A stretch of 64,000 nucleotides of DNA from Pontibacillus halophilus JSM 076056 = DSM 19796 (GCF_000425205.1 NZ_AULI01000005.1:124001-188000); one strand, 5' to 3'; numbered from the stretch's first letter, positions 35,041 through 45,192 are shown. Numbers and translations are program-made. The notes: generated by a model not told the origin, from the sequence alone.

Positions 35041-36042
35041 ATGATGGCAGAAGAAGTTCTTTCCCAGAATGAAATCGATGCCTTGCTCTCTGCTTTATCT
35101 ACCGGAGAGATGGACGCTGATGATTTAAAGAGAGAAGAGAAAGAGAAAAAGGTTCGCTCTTACGACTTTAAGCGTGCACTCCGATTTTCCAAAGATCAAA
35201 TTCGAAGCCTTTCAAGAATTCATGAGAATTTCGCGCGCTTGTTAACGACGTATTTCTCAGCTCAATTACGTACATACATTCAAATTTCGGTCGCTTCGGT
35301 GGATCAGATTCCTTATGAAGAATTTATCCGTTCTATACCGAAGATGACAATCTTAAACGTGTATTCCGTGGAGCCATTAGAAGGTCGCTTGATCATGGAG
35401 ATTAATCCGAATATTGCCTATGCAATGTTAGATCGTACATTGGGTGGACGTGGCGATAGTGTGAATAAAGTAGAGAACTTAACTGAAATAGAAACAAAAC
35501 TCATGTCTCAGCTCTTTGAGAAGGCTGTTGACAATTTGCAAGAAGCATGGAGCTCAGTCGTTGACATTGAACCTGAGCTAGAAGAATTTGAAGTAAATCC
35601 GCAATTTCTGCAAATGGTATCGCCGAACGAGACAGTCGTCGTCATTTCATTAAATGTCACGATCGGAGAGACGAGTGGAATGATTAACATTTGCATTCCT
35701 CACGTCGTATTGGAACCGATGATTCCGAAACTGTCGGTTCATTACTGGATGCAATCAGAGAAAACAGAACGGAAACCAGAAGAGTATGAAGCACTATCAA
35801 AGAACATCAAACGAGCTGAGCTAGATATGAAGGCCATCCTTGGTGAATCTAGTATTTCCATTGAGGAATTTCTCCGTTTAGGCGAAGGAGATGTCATCCA
35901 TCTTAATCAGAGCATCCAAGAGCCTATGACCTTGACAGTCGATGATGAACCTAAATTTATGGTACAGCCAGGTAAAATGAAGAAGAAGGTTGCTGTGCAA
36001 ATACTTGAAGAATACCAAGGGGGGGACGACTATGATGAGTGA
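35041..36042 (+). CDS. fliM: Flagellar motor switch protein FliM
   Basis: A 333-residue C-ring protein that binds phosphorylated CheY. The N-terminal CheY-binding motif VLSQNEIDALLSA is intact. A CheC-like middle domain (about 45-230) and a C-terminal SpoA/FliN domain (about 250-320, SIEEFLRLGEGDVI) follow. An ATGATG double start lies behind GGGAGGTG. It overlaps fliY by 11 bases. Confidence 0.97.
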   Translation: MMAEEVLSQNEIDALLSALSTGEMDADDLKREEKEKKVRSYDFKRALRFSKDQIRSLSRIHENFARLLTTYFSAQLRTYIQISVASVDQIPYEEFIRSIPKMTILNVYSVEPLEGRLIMEINPNIAYAMLDRTLGGRGDSVNKVENLTEIETKLMSQLFEKAVDNLQEAWSSVVDIEPELEEFEVNPQFLQMVSPNETVVVISLNVTIGETSGMINICIPHVVLEPMIPKLSVHYWMQSEKTERKPEEYEALSKNIKRAELDMKAILGESSISIEEFLRLGEGDVIHLNQSIQEPMTLTVDDEPKFMVQPGKMKKKVAVQILEEYQGGDDYDE

Positions 36043-37288
36043 CGATATGTTATCCCAAGAAGAAATTGATGCGCTACTTAACGGCACGGCAGATTTAGGG
36101 AATGACAAAGAAGAGGAACCAGGTGCATCCACAAGCAGTGAGTTGCCAGTTGGAGATTATTTCAATTCACTCGAACAAGATGCGTTAGGTGAGATTGGAA
36201 ATATCTCATTTGGAAGCTCTGCGACCGCACTATCAAACTTATTGAATCAGAAAGTGGATATCACAACACCTAGAACGTCTGCGATAGAGCGTTCAAGGAT
36301 TGCAGAAGAATTCCCGCAGCCACACGTCGCAGTTCAAGTGAACTATACAGAAGGTTTCTCTGGAGCAAACTTATTTGTAATCAAACAACAGGACGCTGCC
36401 ATCATTGCTGATTTAATGCTCGGTGGGGATGGTTTGAACCCGGCTGAGGAATTAAATGAGATACACCTTAGCGCCGTACAGGAAGCCATGAACCAAATGA
36501 TGGGCTCTGCTGCGACGAGTATGTCGACTGTCTTCACGAAGAAAGTGGATATTTCTCCGCCAGAGATCACATTGCTTGATGTAGAAGGGGGAGAAGGTAC
36601 AGAACAAATTCCTAAGGATGATGTTCTTGCGAAGGTTTCCTTCCAACTAAAGGTGGGAGAGTTAATTGATTCAAATATCATGCAGCTTCTGCCTGTTCAC
36701 TTCGCAAAGGATCTTGTAAATCAACTGTTAAATCCAGAAGACCAAGACGATGCAGATTTAATCAATGAATTTACAAGCGGCGGTACGACCGGAGCTCTTG
36801 CGAAAGAACCTGCAACACCAACAGCCCCGTCACATAGTAATCCGGCTCCACCAGAGTCAAGTGCACCTCATACATATGAAGCGCAACAGTCGCAACAACC
36901 GCAACAACCAACGAACCAAGCTCCGCGTGAGCCGCAACAACTAGGTGGCATGCAGCCAACACAAGAGGTCCATCCAGCAGAGTTCTCAAGTTTCGAACCT
37001 ATGCAAACACTTCAGCAATCTGAACAAAAAAACCTAGACATGCTACTTGATATACCGCTCAAGGTAACTGTTGAATTAGGTCGCACAAAGAGAACCATCA
37101 AAGAAATCTTAGAACTATCTCAAGGTTCTGTAGTTGAACTTGATAAATTAGCAGGTGAGCCTGTTGATATTCAAATTAATAATAAGCCCATTGCAAAAGG
37201 GGAAGTTGTCGTTATTGATGAGAACTTCGGTGTACGCGTTACAGATATTCTAAGTCAATCAGAACGCTTGAAAAAATTACAATACTAG
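36032..37288 (+). CDS. fliY: Flagellar switch protein and CheY-P phosphatase FliY
   Basis: A 418-residue C-ring protein replacing FliN in Firmicutes. The start is ATG 36032 (or 36035) behind a G-run; upstream codons to 35990 lie within fliM. It has an N-terminal CheY-binding motif MLSQEEIDALLNG, then a CheC-like phosphatase region with EIGNISFGSSATAL near 50 and a second EAMNQMMGSAATSM near 150. A Pro/Gln-rich linker spans about residues 262-330. The C-terminal SpoA/FliN domain runs to the end (LDMLLDIPLKVTVELGRTKR). It is longer than B. subtilis FliY (378), mainly through the linker. Confidence 0.95.
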   Translation: MMSDDMLSQEEIDALLNGTADLGNDKEEEPGASTSSELPVGDYFNSLEQDALGEIGNISFGSSATALSNLLNQKVDITTPRTSAIERSRIAEEFPQPHVAVQVNYTEGFSGANLFVIKQQDAAIIADLMLGGDGLNPAEELNEIHLSAVQEAMNQMMGSAATSMSTVFTKKVDISPPEITLLDVEGGEGTEQIPKDDVLAKVSFQLKVGELIDSNIMQLLPVHFAKDLVNQLLNPEDQDDADLINEFTSGGTTGALAKEPATPTAPSHSNPAPPESSAPHTYEAQQSQQPQQPTNQAPREPQQLGGMQPTQEVHPAEFSSFEPMQTLQQSEQKNLDMLLDIPLKVTVELGRTKRTIKEILELSQGSVVELDKLAGEPVDIQINNKPIAKGEVVVIDENFGVRVTDILSQSERLKKLQY

Positions 37289-37309
37289 ACCTAATGGAGG
37301 GTATAACCA

Positions 37310-37672
37310 ATGGCAAGCAAAATTTTAATCGTAGACGATGCAGCATTTATGAGAATGATGGTGAAAGACATCCTTACTAAGAATGGATTTGAAGTCGTCG
37401 GAGAAGCTCAAGATGGCGCCCAAGCAGTTGAGAAATACAAAGAACTTACTCCAGACCTTGTAACGATGGACATCACGATGCCTGAAATGGATGGAATTGC
37501 CGCTTTGAAAGAAATCAAAGCGATGAATCCAGATGCTAAGATCATTATGTGTAGTGCGATGGGACAGCAGGCAATGGTCATTGACGCGATTCAAGCTGGT
37601 GCAAAGGACTTTATTGTGAAGCCTTTCCAAGCAGACCGTGTAATTGAGGCTATTACAAAGGCATTAAGCTAA
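37310..37672 (+). CDS. cheY: Chemotaxis response regulator CheY
   Basis: A 120-residue single-domain receiver phosphorylated by CheA and binding FliM/FliY. The acid pocket is Asp9-Asp10, the phosphorylation site is Asp54 (VTMDITMPEMDG), and Ser82 and Lys104 (FIVKPF) complete the switch. The protein is intact. It sits between fliY and fliO, as in B. subtilis. Confidence 0.97.
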   Translation: MASKILIVDDAAFMRMMVKDILTKNGFEVVGEAQDGAQAVEKYKELTPDLVTMDITMPEMDGIAALKEIKAMNPDAKIIMCSAMGQQAMVIDAIQAGAKDFIVKPFQADRVIEAITKALS

Positions 37673-37687
37673 GTAGGAGTTATTACG

Positions 37688-38344
37688 ATGAACAAGAAGG
37701 CACACATCTTAGTATTCACACTACTGCTCTTCTTTGTGGGGCAGATTGAGGTTTCCGCCTCTCCAAGTGCTGAGACGTGTTTTGAGAATCCCAATTCAGA
37801 ACAATGCCAAGAAAATGCAGGTGAAGAAGGTTCAGAAGAGCCTTCTTCCTCTGTTACGGAAGAACCCACATCACTAGGAATGGACATCGTTCGTTCCTTA
37901 TTTGCTTTACTCTTTGTCATATTATTAATCTATCTATTGCTGAAATGGGTGAACAAGCGAAATAAACTCTTTAAACCCGCTCGTACGATAGAGAATTTAG
38001 GTGGGATTTCGCTTGGACAGAACAAATCTATCCAAATTGTAAGAATTGGAAAGCGCGTTTACTCGGTAGGGGTAGGAGATTCAATTGAATTATTGACGGA
38101 GATTACAGATGAAGAAACGATTGAGGAACTAGTCAAATCTGATGGAACAGAAGAGCCTATGTTTAAGAACGTCATGAGTACAATTAAATCGAATAAGAAA
38201 TCAAAGACTCATACCAACACATCCCAATCATCTCCTTCAAGCATTCAATTTCAACAACTCTTTAAAAATGAATTGGACAACTTGCAACAACATCGCAAAG
38301 AACTGATCCAACAGCATAAGAAGAAAGAGGATTCACATGAATGA
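37688..38344 (+). CDS. fliO: Flagellar export gate assembly protein FliO (FliZ)
   Basis: A 218-residue membrane protein that assists FliP ring assembly. It has an N-terminal signal-like hydrophobic stretch at about 6-24 (cleavage after VSA is plausible). A short acidic extracytoplasmic segment with two cysteines follows, then a membrane helix at about 65-85. The conserved cytoplasmic domain has GGISLGQNKSIQIV. This is the FliZ layout of Bacillus. It overlaps fliP by 8 bases. Confidence 0.9.
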   Translation: MNKKAHILVFTLLLFFVGQIEVSASPSAETCFENPNSEQCQENAGEEGSEEPSSSVTEEPTSLGMDIVRSLFALLFVILLIYLLLKWVNKRNKLFKPARTIENLGGISLGQNKSIQIVRIGKRVYSVGVGDSIELLTEITDEETIEELVKSDGTEEPMFKNVMSTIKSNKKSKTHTNTSQSSPSSIQFQQLFKNELDNLQQHRKELIQQHKKKEDSHE

Positions 38345-39002
38345 ATTTATAGGCATGTTCTCAGAATCTGATCCCCAATCGGTGTCCACTTCTGTCCAAC
38401 TGCTTCTATTACTAACGGTCTTGTCCCTTGCTCCAAGCATTCTTATTCTTATGACAAGCTTTACCCGAATTGTAATTGTATTGAGTTTCGTTCGAACCTC
38501 TCTAGCAACACAAACGATGCCACCTAACCAAGTTCTAGTAGGACTAGCATTGTTTCTAACCTTCTTCGTCATGGCGCCTACGTTCAATGAGGTGAATGAA
38601 GAAGCGTTGCAGCCTTTATTTAATGAAGAAATTACGCTCGATGAAGCGTATGAGCGGGCAGCTACACCAATGAAAGAATTTATGTCCAAGCATACGAGGG
38701 AGAAAGATTTAGCTTTATTTATGAATTATGCAGGTATGGAACGTCCGGAGACAATTCAAGATGTACCGTTGACCACACTCGTGCCGGCGTTTGCTATTAG
38801 TGAACTGAAGACGGCCTTCCAAATGGGATTTATGATCTTTATTCCATTCCTAGTGATCGACATGGCTGTTGCGAGTGTCTTAATGTCCATGGGGATGATG
38901 ATGCTCCCTCCTGTCATGATTTCACTACCATTTAAAATATTGTTGTTCGTTCTTGTAGATGGGTGGTACTTGGTTACCCATTCTCTATTACAAGGGTTCT
39001 AG
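38337..39002 (+). CDS. fliP: Flagellar type III export gate protein FliP
   Basis: A 221-residue polytopic membrane protein and main building block of the export gate pore. The signature PPNQVLVGLALFLTFFVM is near 61-78, and the C-terminal FLVIDMAVASVLMSMGMMM near 175-193. Its first membrane segment may act as a signal, as in the family. It overlaps the end of fliO. Confidence 0.97.
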   Translation: MNEFIGMFSESDPQSVSTSVQLLLLLTVLSLAPSILILMTSFTRIVIVLSFVRTSLATQTMPPNQVLVGLALFLTFFVMAPTFNEVNEEALQPLFNEEITLDEAYERAATPMKEFMSKHTREKDLALFMNYAGMERPETIQDVPLTTLVPAFAISELKTAFQMGFMIFIPFLVIDMAVASVLMSMGMMMLPPVMISLPFKILLFVLVDGWYLVTHSLLQGF

Positions 39003-39020
39003 AATAAGGAGGTACATACG

Positions 39021-39290
39021 ATGACGAGTGAATTTGTCATTTCAACAGCAGAAAAGGGAATTTATACGGTATTGCTCGTAACTGGACCTCTCCTTATTCT
39101 AGCTCTTGGAGTTGGGTTACTTGTATCCATATTTCAGGCTACAACCCAAATTCAAGAACAAACGTTGGCGTTCGTGCCTAAGATTGTAGCTGTAATGCTT
39201 GGGATGGTCTTTTTCGGTCCGTGGATGCTATCTCATATGTTGCAGTTCGCAACAGATATCTTCTCGAACTTAAACATGTTTGTAGGGTAG
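39021..39290 (+). CDS. fliQ: Flagellar type III export gate protein FliQ
   Basis: An 89-residue protein with two membrane helices (about 16-40 and 52-75) and the family motif VSIFQATTQIQEQTL between them. It forms the outer part of the export gate with FliP and FliR. A TAAGGAGGT site precedes the start. Confidence 0.96.
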   Translation: MTSEFVISTAEKGIYTVLLVTGPLLILALGVGLLVSIFQATTQIQEQTLAFVPKIVAVMLGMVFFGPWMLSHMLQFATDIFSNLNMFVG

Positions 39291-39293
39291 TTT

Positions 39294-40076
39294 ATGTTTT
39301 CGTTTATTGCTTTAAATACCTTACCAGCATTCTTACTCATATTTGTCCGTGTGACGGCATTCTTTGTCACGTTGCCTATTTTCTCCTATCGTAATGTGCC
39401 AACCCCTCATAAGATTGGATTAAGTTTTTTTCTAGCTTGGATTATGTTCTACACGATTGACCTTCCTCCAATACAACTGAATGGCACCTTCTACATGCTC
39501 GTAATTAAAGAGGCGCTTGTTGGTTTGTGTGTTGGTTTCATAGCCTATCTTGTCTTAGCTGCGATTCAGGTAGCAGGTGGATTTATTGATTTTCAAATGG
39601 GCTTTGCGGTAGCGAACGTCATTGACCCACGTACAGGTGCACAAAGTCCACTAATCGGACAATATTTAAACACAATTACGTTGCTGTTCCTCCTCGTCGT
39701 TGATGCACATCATTTGTTCATTCAAGGAATGTTCTTCAGCTATGAAGCCATACCACTCGACCAAGTCGTTCTGCCGTTTTCGAACGAATCGTTTGCAGAG
39801 ATGATTATGCGTACATTTACTACAATGTTTGCTATTGCCTTTCAGATGGCCATACCGATAGTCGGGTGCTTGTTTCTAGTTGATGTTGCCTTAGGGATAA
39901 TTGCAAGAACGGTTCCGCAGTTAAACGTCTTTGTCGTTGGGTTGCCATTGAAGATTTTTGTGAGCTTTGTTGTTCTTATTGTATCGTTTACGTTCTACAC
40001 CATCCTTGCGAAGAAGCTGTTTGAGACGATGCTTGAAGCGATGTGGACACTCATGCGATTAATGGGAGGAGCTTAA
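39294..40076 (+). CDS. fliR: Flagellar type III export gate protein FliR
   Basis: A 260-residue protein with about six membrane helices that closes the gate helix with FliP and FliQ. FQMGFAVANVIDPRTGAQS near 98-116 is the family signature. It follows fliQ by 3 bases with a poor ribosome site, so coupling is likely. Confidence 0.96.
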   Translation: MFSFIALNTLPAFLLIFVRVTAFFVTLPIFSYRNVPTPHKIGLSFFLAWIMFYTIDLPPIQLNGTFYMLVIKEALVGLCVGFIAYLVLAAIQVAGGFIDFQMGFAVANVIDPRTGAQSPLIGQYLNTITLLFLLVVDAHHLFIQGMFFSYEAIPLDQVVLPFSNESFAEMIMRTFTTMFAIAFQMAIPIVGCLFLVDVALGIIARTVPQLNVFVVGLPLKIFVSFVVLIVSFTFYTILAKKLFETMLEAMWTLMRLMGGA

Positions 40077-40077
40077 T

Positions 40078-41160
40078 ATGAATTGGCTTTCTTTAGACCT
40101 GCAATACTTCGCAGGCGAAAAAACAGAAAAAGCGACTCCTAAGAAGCGTGAAGACACGCGTAAAAAGGGGCAGGTTGCAAAGAGTCAAGACATTACCACG
40201 TCCTTGCTTATGCTTGCGGTCTTTATACTCTTTATCGCAATTGGAGGGTATCTGAAAGAACGATTTATCGGGATACTTGAACATAGCTTCAATGAGAATA
40301 TGGGAGTAACCTTAACAGAAGAAAGTACTCACAAGATCTTAGTCGATATGACGGTGATGACAGCAACGACAATCGCCCCAGTGATGGGCATTGCTGTGCT
40401 CGCTGGTGTCGCTGCCAATTATATGCAGATTGGTTTTCTCTTCTCTACTGAACCGTTAAAGGTACAGTTAAACAAGCTGAATCCAATTGAAGGGGCGAAG
40501 AAGATTTTCTCTGCACGTGCACTGGTGGAGTTATTGAAATCACTGCTAAAGATTGCGCTTGTTGGAACGATTACCTTTACAATTATTTGGATGAGAAGAA
40601 GCGATATGATGGAGACCTCCCAAAAAGGCATTGATGCTAGCTTGGCCTTTTTCAGTGAAACGACAATTACGATGGGGATTGCAGCCTCACTTGGACTATT
40701 GTTCATTTCAGTCATTGATTATACGTATCAACGGTATGATCATGAGAAGAATATTCGGATGTCGAAGCATGACATTAAAGATGAGTACAAAAATTCTGAG
40801 GGAGATCCTCAAATTAAATCAAAGATTAAAGAACGGCAACGACAAATGTCCATGCAGAGGATGATGAGTGAAGTACCAGAAGCGGATGTGGTCATCACGA
40901 ACCCGACCCACTATGCAATTGCAATTAAATACGATGAGAAGAAAGCAGATGCACCATACGTAGTGGCGAAGGGCGTGGATTACGTTGCCCAGCGAATAAA
41001 AGAAGTAGCGAACAATCATGATGTGGTTATGGTAGAGAACCGACCACTCGCAAGAGGACTGTACGATACAGTAGAAATTAACGAAACAATTGATGAACAG
41101 TTTTACCAAGCGGTAGCGGAAGTGCTCGCTTACGTATACCGTGTACAGAAAAAAGCTTAA
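40078..41160 (+). CDS. flhB: Flagellar type III export switch protein FlhB
   Basis: A 360-residue gate protein that changes export specificity after self-cleavage. Four membrane helices lie within about 30-215. The cleavage motif NPTH is intact near residue 277 (VVITNPTHYAIAIKY). The C-terminal cytoplasmic domain ends AVAEVLAYVYRVQ. The stretch after NPTH is strongly similar to the stand-alone ylqH product at 14055. Confidence 0.97.
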   Translation: MNWLSLDLQYFAGEKTEKATPKKREDTRKKGQVAKSQDITTSLLMLAVFILFIAIGGYLKERFIGILEHSFNENMGVTLTEESTHKILVDMTVMTATTIAPVMGIAVLAGVAANYMQIGFLFSTEPLKVQLNKLNPIEGAKKIFSARALVELLKSLLKIALVGTITFTIIWMRRSDMMETSQKGIDASLAFFSETTITMGIAASLGLLFISVIDYTYQRYDHEKNIRMSKHDIKDEYKNSEGDPQIKSKIKERQRQMSMQRMMSEVPEADVVITNPTHYAIAIKYDEKKADAPYVVAKGVDYVAQRIKEVANNHDVVMVENRPLARGLYDTVEINETIDEQFYQAVAEVLAYVYRVQKKA

Positions 41161-41178
41161 CAAATGGGAGAGAAGTGA

Positions 41179-43212
41179 ATGGGATTTAGAGACCTATCTG
41201 TCATATTCGGCGTCATTTTAATTATTGTCATGCTTGTCATTCCTCTACCCGGAGTGATTCTAAGTGTGTTCATCCTCATCAACATCTCGTTAGCCTTGTT
41301 AGTCATCCTTGTTGCGATGAATACTGAAGAACCACTGCAGTTTTCCATATTTCCCTCCCTAATTCTATTGCTGACGCTATTCAGACTTGGACTGAATGTG
41401 TCAACAACAAGGTCAATTCTATCAGAGGCGAACGCTGGTGGAGTCATTGACGCTTTCGGTAACTTCGTTATTGGAGGGAGTCCACTTGTTGGATTTGTAA
41501 TCTTCGCCATTTTGGTTATCATTCAGTTTCTCGTCATCACGAAAGGCTCTGAACGAGTGTCTGAGGTAGCTGCTCGTTTCACACTTGATGCGATGCCAGG
41601 TAAACAAATGAGTATTGATGCAGATTTAAACGCGGGCTTAATAACCGAGCAACAAGCTAAAGAACGAAGAGAAAAAATTGAAAACGAATCGGACTTTCAT
41701 GGTGCGATGGATGGTGCGAGTAAATTCGTAAAAGGGGATGCCATCGCAGGAATTGTTATTGTACTTATTAACATCATTTTTGGCTTAATTATTGGCATGA
41801 CCCAAAATGGACTAGGCTTTCAAGAAGCAATTAATACATATATGAGGCTTACAGTTGGTGACGGACTTGTCAGTCAAATTCCAGCCCTGTTGATTTCAAC
41901 AGCAACAGGTATTGTGGTCACGCGCGTGGTGACTTCTGAGGGGAATTTAAGCAAGGACGTTACGACTCAGCTATTTCGTTATCCGAATATGATGTACATA
42001 GCTGGTGCAACCATTTTTCTTCTTGGTTTAACCCCGATTCCGTTCCTTGTTACTACAGCTATAGCGGCAGTATTAATTGGGGGAGGGTATTGGCTTTCTA
42101 GAGAAGCTAAAAGACTTGAGGCTCCAGAAGTTGTAGAGGAAGAAGAAGTGGAAAGCTCAGAAATGAAATCACCTGAGAATGTTGTGAATCTAATTAGCAC
42201 AGACCCAATAGAATTTGAGTTCGGATATGGGTTAATTCCTTTGGCGGATACAAGTCAAGGAGGCGACTTGCTTGACCGAGTTGTGATGATCCGTCGTCAG
42301 TTAGCGATTGAGCTAGGCCTAGTCATACCGGTCGTCAGAATTCGAGACAACATTCAGTTAAATCCGAATGAATATCGTCTGAAGATTAAAGGAAATGAAG
42401 TGGCACGCGGGGAGCTACTTCTCGATCATTACCTCGCAATGAGCCCTGGTATGGATGATGATTCCATTGAAGGCATTGATACAGAAGAACCTGCCTTTGG
42501 CTTGCCAGCTAAATGGATCACTGAAGAGATGAAAGATGAAGCAGAGCTATTCGGCTATACCGTAGTCGACCCGCCTTCTGTCGTGTCTACACATATTACC
42601 GAGCTTATCAAGAAGCATGCTTACCAGCTATTAGGTCGTCAGGAAACGAAACAATTGATTGATCACCTTCAAGAAACGCATCCAATTCTAGTCGAAGAAG
42701 TCACGCCTGAGCCGCTCTCTGTTGGAGAAGTTCAAAAGATTCTAGCGAAATTATTAAGAGAGAATGTCTCTGTTAAGAATCTTCCCGTCATTTTTGAGAC
42801 GGTAGCTGATTTTGCGAAGATGACGAACGATACGGAATTGCTAGGCGAATATGCGAGACAAGCGCTCTCGAGTCAAATTACAAACCAATACGTACAAAAT
42901 GGTTTAGTGAAGGTGATTACACTTGGTGGGAAAGTTGAGAAGACGATTGCTGAGCATGTACAACAAACGGAGCACGGAAGCTTTCTATCGTTAGACCCAG
43001 AGTCTCAACAATCAATCGTTCAGTCGATTGGTGAACAAATCGAACAGCTGTCTCTCCGTGAAGAGACTCCAATTGTCCTTTGCTCCCCCGCGATTCGTAT
43101 GTATGTGAAACAACTGCTTAATCGCTACATGCCACAAGTTGTGGTGCTTTCTTACAATGAGCTTGAGCCTACGGTTGAAGTACAAAGCGTTGGGGTGGTG
43201 AACGTCGCATGA
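41179..43212 (+). CDS. flhA: Flagellar type III export gate protein FlhA
   Basis: A 677-residue protein with eight membrane helices (about 8-300) and a large cytoplasmic domain that forms the nonameric docking ring. The FHIPEP-type segment includes SERVSEVAARFTLDAMPGKQM near 128-148. The cytoplasmic part carries PVVRIRDNIQLNPNEY near 379. Length equals B. subtilis FlhA. It overlaps flhF by 4 bases. Confidence 0.97.
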   Translation: MGFRDLSVIFGVILIIVMLVIPLPGVILSVFILINISLALLVILVAMNTEEPLQFSIFPSLILLLTLFRLGLNVSTTRSILSEANAGGVIDAFGNFVIGGSPLVGFVIFAILVIIQFLVITKGSERVSEVAARFTLDAMPGKQMSIDADLNAGLITEQQAKERREKIENESDFHGAMDGASKFVKGDAIAGIVIVLINIIFGLIIGMTQNGLGFQEAINTYMRLTVGDGLVSQIPALLISTATGIVVTRVVTSEGNLSKDVTTQLFRYPNMMYIAGATIFLLGLTPIPFLVTTAIAAVLIGGGYWLSREAKRLEAPEVVEEEEVESSEMKSPENVVNLISTDPIEFEFGYGLIPLADTSQGGDLLDRVVMIRRQLAIELGLVIPVVRIRDNIQLNPNEYRLKIKGNEVARGELLLDHYLAMSPGMDDDSIEGIDTEEPAFGLPAKWITEEMKDEAELFGYTVVDPPSVVSTHITELIKKHAYQLLGRQETKQLIDHLQETHPILVEEVTPEPLSVGEVQKILAKLLRENVSVKNLPVIFETVADFAKMTNDTELLGEYARQALSSQITNQYVQNGLVKVITLGGKVEKTIAEHVQQTEHGSFLSLDPESQQSIVQSIGEQIEQLSLREETPIVLCSPAIRMYVKQLLNRYMPQVVVLSYNELEPTVEVQSVGVVNVA

Positions 43213-44333
43213 AGGTAAAAAAGTTTGAAGCACCAACTATGCCAGAAGCCATGCACAAAGTGCGTAAAGAGTTGGGTGTGAATGCCGTTATCTTAGATTC
43301 GAAAGAGCTTTCTTCTAAGGGAGTTCTTGGTCTGTTTAAGAAGAAGAAAATTCAGGTTGTGGCTGCACTTGACCCGGATGAACGTATGAATGAGACGCAT
43401 TCACCTCCTAACGGTCCTGATTCTGAAGAAAGAAAGCCAATAGACCAAAAGCCAGCACAAGAGCATCGTGTTGTAGATAAAGAACTGACCTCTATGAAAG
43501 AACAATTGTCGTCGTTGCAAATGAAGACAACTCAATACCCGACTCTCTTACAACAAGCTAATGACTTCCTAGACAATCAGGAATTTGATGCCACGCTACA
43601 AGAAATCATCATGCAACGACTACTAAGGTCTTACTATCAATCGGACTCAACTTGGGAAGAGAAAGACGTTGTGAATATGCTAAAGAAAGTTCTGTCCGAC
43701 CAATTGAAACATGTTCAATCCCATTCTCCTTACTTTAATCAGAAGTTTGTTCATATTGTTGGTCCAACTGGAGTAGGGAAAACGACAACGATTGCTAAGA
43801 TGGCTGCTGAGCAGGCATTGAATTATGGAAAACGAGTCGCATTTGTGACGACCGACACGTATCGGATAGCTGCTGTTGACCAATTAAAGACTTACGCCAA
43901 GATCTTAAAACTTCCTTTAGAGGTAGCGTATTCACTAGAAGAGTATCAACAGGCAAGACAAAAGTTTAAAGACTATGACCTTGTCTTTGTTGATACAGCT
44001 GGTCGGAATTATACGACCGACACCTATGTCAATGAGCTCCACAAGCTTATACAGGTTGATGAGCACTCTGAGGCCTATCTCGTGCTTGCCTTAACGTCTA
44101 AGCCAAAGGATATGAAACGGATATATCAACAGTTTTCATCAATTCCATTCCGCCAACTCATCTTTACTAAGAGTGATGAGACAGCTCAGTACGGCTCTAT
44201 ATTTAATATGGTTGCTGCCCATTCCATAGGCGTCGCGTATGTAACAAACGGTCAAGACGTCCCTGATGATTTGGTAGAGGGAGCACCTGAATATATTGTA
44301 GGGCTCGTCATGGGAGAGTGGACCTATGCATGA
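43209..44333 (+). CDS. flhF: Flagellar placement GTPase FlhF
   Basis: A 374-residue SRP-type GTPase that, with FlhG, sets number and position of flagella. The N-terminal domain (1 to about 80) starts MKVKKFEAPTMPEAMHKV. An NG GTPase domain follows, with [13 protein letters not shown] near 185 and DTAGRNY near 262. It overlaps flhA (ATGA) and flhG (8 bases). Confidence 0.96.
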   Translation: MKVKKFEAPTMPEAMHKVRKELGVNAVILDSKELSSKGVLGLFKKKKIQVVAALDPDERMNETHSPPNGPDSEERKPIDQKPAQEHRVVDKELTSMKEQLSSLQMKTTQYPTLLQQANDFLDNQEFDATLQEIIMQRLLRSYYQSDSTWEEKDVVNMLKKVLSDQLKHVQSHSPYFNQKFVHIVGPTGVGKTTTIAKMAAEQALNYGKRVAFVTTDTYRIAAVDQLKTYAKILKLPLEVAYSLEEYQQARQKFKDYDLVFVDTAGRNYTTDTYVNELHKLIQVDEHSEAYLVLALTSKPKDMKRIYQQFSSIPFRQLIFTKSDETAQYGSIFNMVAAHSIGVAYVTNGQDVPDDLVEGAPEYIVGLVMGEWTYA

Positions 44334-45192
44334 CCAAGCGGAGAAGTTAAGAAAGAGGTTAAAGCAGTACGAGCATAATCGACCAGCTCGTGCCCATACG
44401 ATTGCAGTTGCAAGTGGTAAAGGCGGAGTGGGGAAATCAAATTTCACGCTTAATTTCTCTCTTAAACTATCGGAAATGGGGAAAAGAGTGCTGCTATTTG
44501 ACCTTGATATCGGGATGGGAAATATAGATATCTTGTTAGGACAGCAGTCAAAACGTACAATCGTACATTTATTTAATGAACATATCCCTCTAACCGATAT
44601 TATAGAAGAAGGGCCATTAGGACTATCTTATATTGCAGGTGGCTCTGCACTATCAGACATTATGAAACTTGACGGCAGCATGTTACATCAGTTTCTATAC
44701 GAGTTGCAAGGCTTAATGACGGAGTATGATTATGTATTGTTTGATATGGGGGCAGGTGTTACACAAGAGAGTATGAAATTCATCCTGGCAGCAGATGAGT
44801 GTATTATTGTGACAACACCAGAACCAACTTCAATTACAGATGGGTATGCCATGATGAAACATATCACAAGCTTTTCAGAGTTTCCTAAGCTTTCACTCGT
44901 TGTGAATCGTGCCCCCTCCATCAAAGGAGGGAAAGAAACGAGTGAACGTCTGAGGCTTGTAGCTGAGCGTTTCTTACATATTCCTTTGCATCCGCTTGGA
45001 ATCCTTCCTGATGACCAGGCTGTGATGAAAGCTGTTATCAACCAAGTACCCTATATCATCCATGCACCGAAATCTAAAGTGAGTCAAGCAATCGATCAAA
45101 TAGTCAGAGAGTTTGATAGAGATGAACGTGACGGTCTTCCCCGTGCATCTTTCATCACAAATCTTAAAAAATTATTTTTCGAGAGGTCATAA
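44326..45192 (+). CDS. flhG: Flagellar number regulator FlhG (YlxH, MinD-like ATPase)
   Basis: A 288-residue MinD/ParA-type ATPase that activates FlhF GTPase activity. The N-terminal stretch LRKRLKQYEHNR resembles the FlhF-activating helix. The deviant Walker A GKGGVGKSNF is near 29-38. LLFDLDIGMGNID and VLFDMGAGVTQESM follow. The C-terminal membrane-targeting helix is present (about 265-285). It ends 4 bases before cheB. Confidence 0.96.
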   Translation: MHDQAEKLRKRLKQYEHNRPARAHTIAVASGKGGVGKSNFTLNFSLKLSEMGKRVLLFDLDIGMGNIDILLGQQSKRTIVHLFNEHIPLTDIIEEGPLGLSYIAGGSALSDIMKLDGSMLHQFLYELQGLMTEYDYVLFDMGAGVTQESMKFILAADECIIVTTPEPTSITDGYAMMKHITSFSEFPKLSLVVNRAPSIKGGKETSERLRLVAERFLHIPLHPLGILPDDQAVMKAVINQVPYIIHAPKSKVSQAIDQIVREFDRDERDGLPRASFITNLKKLFFERS

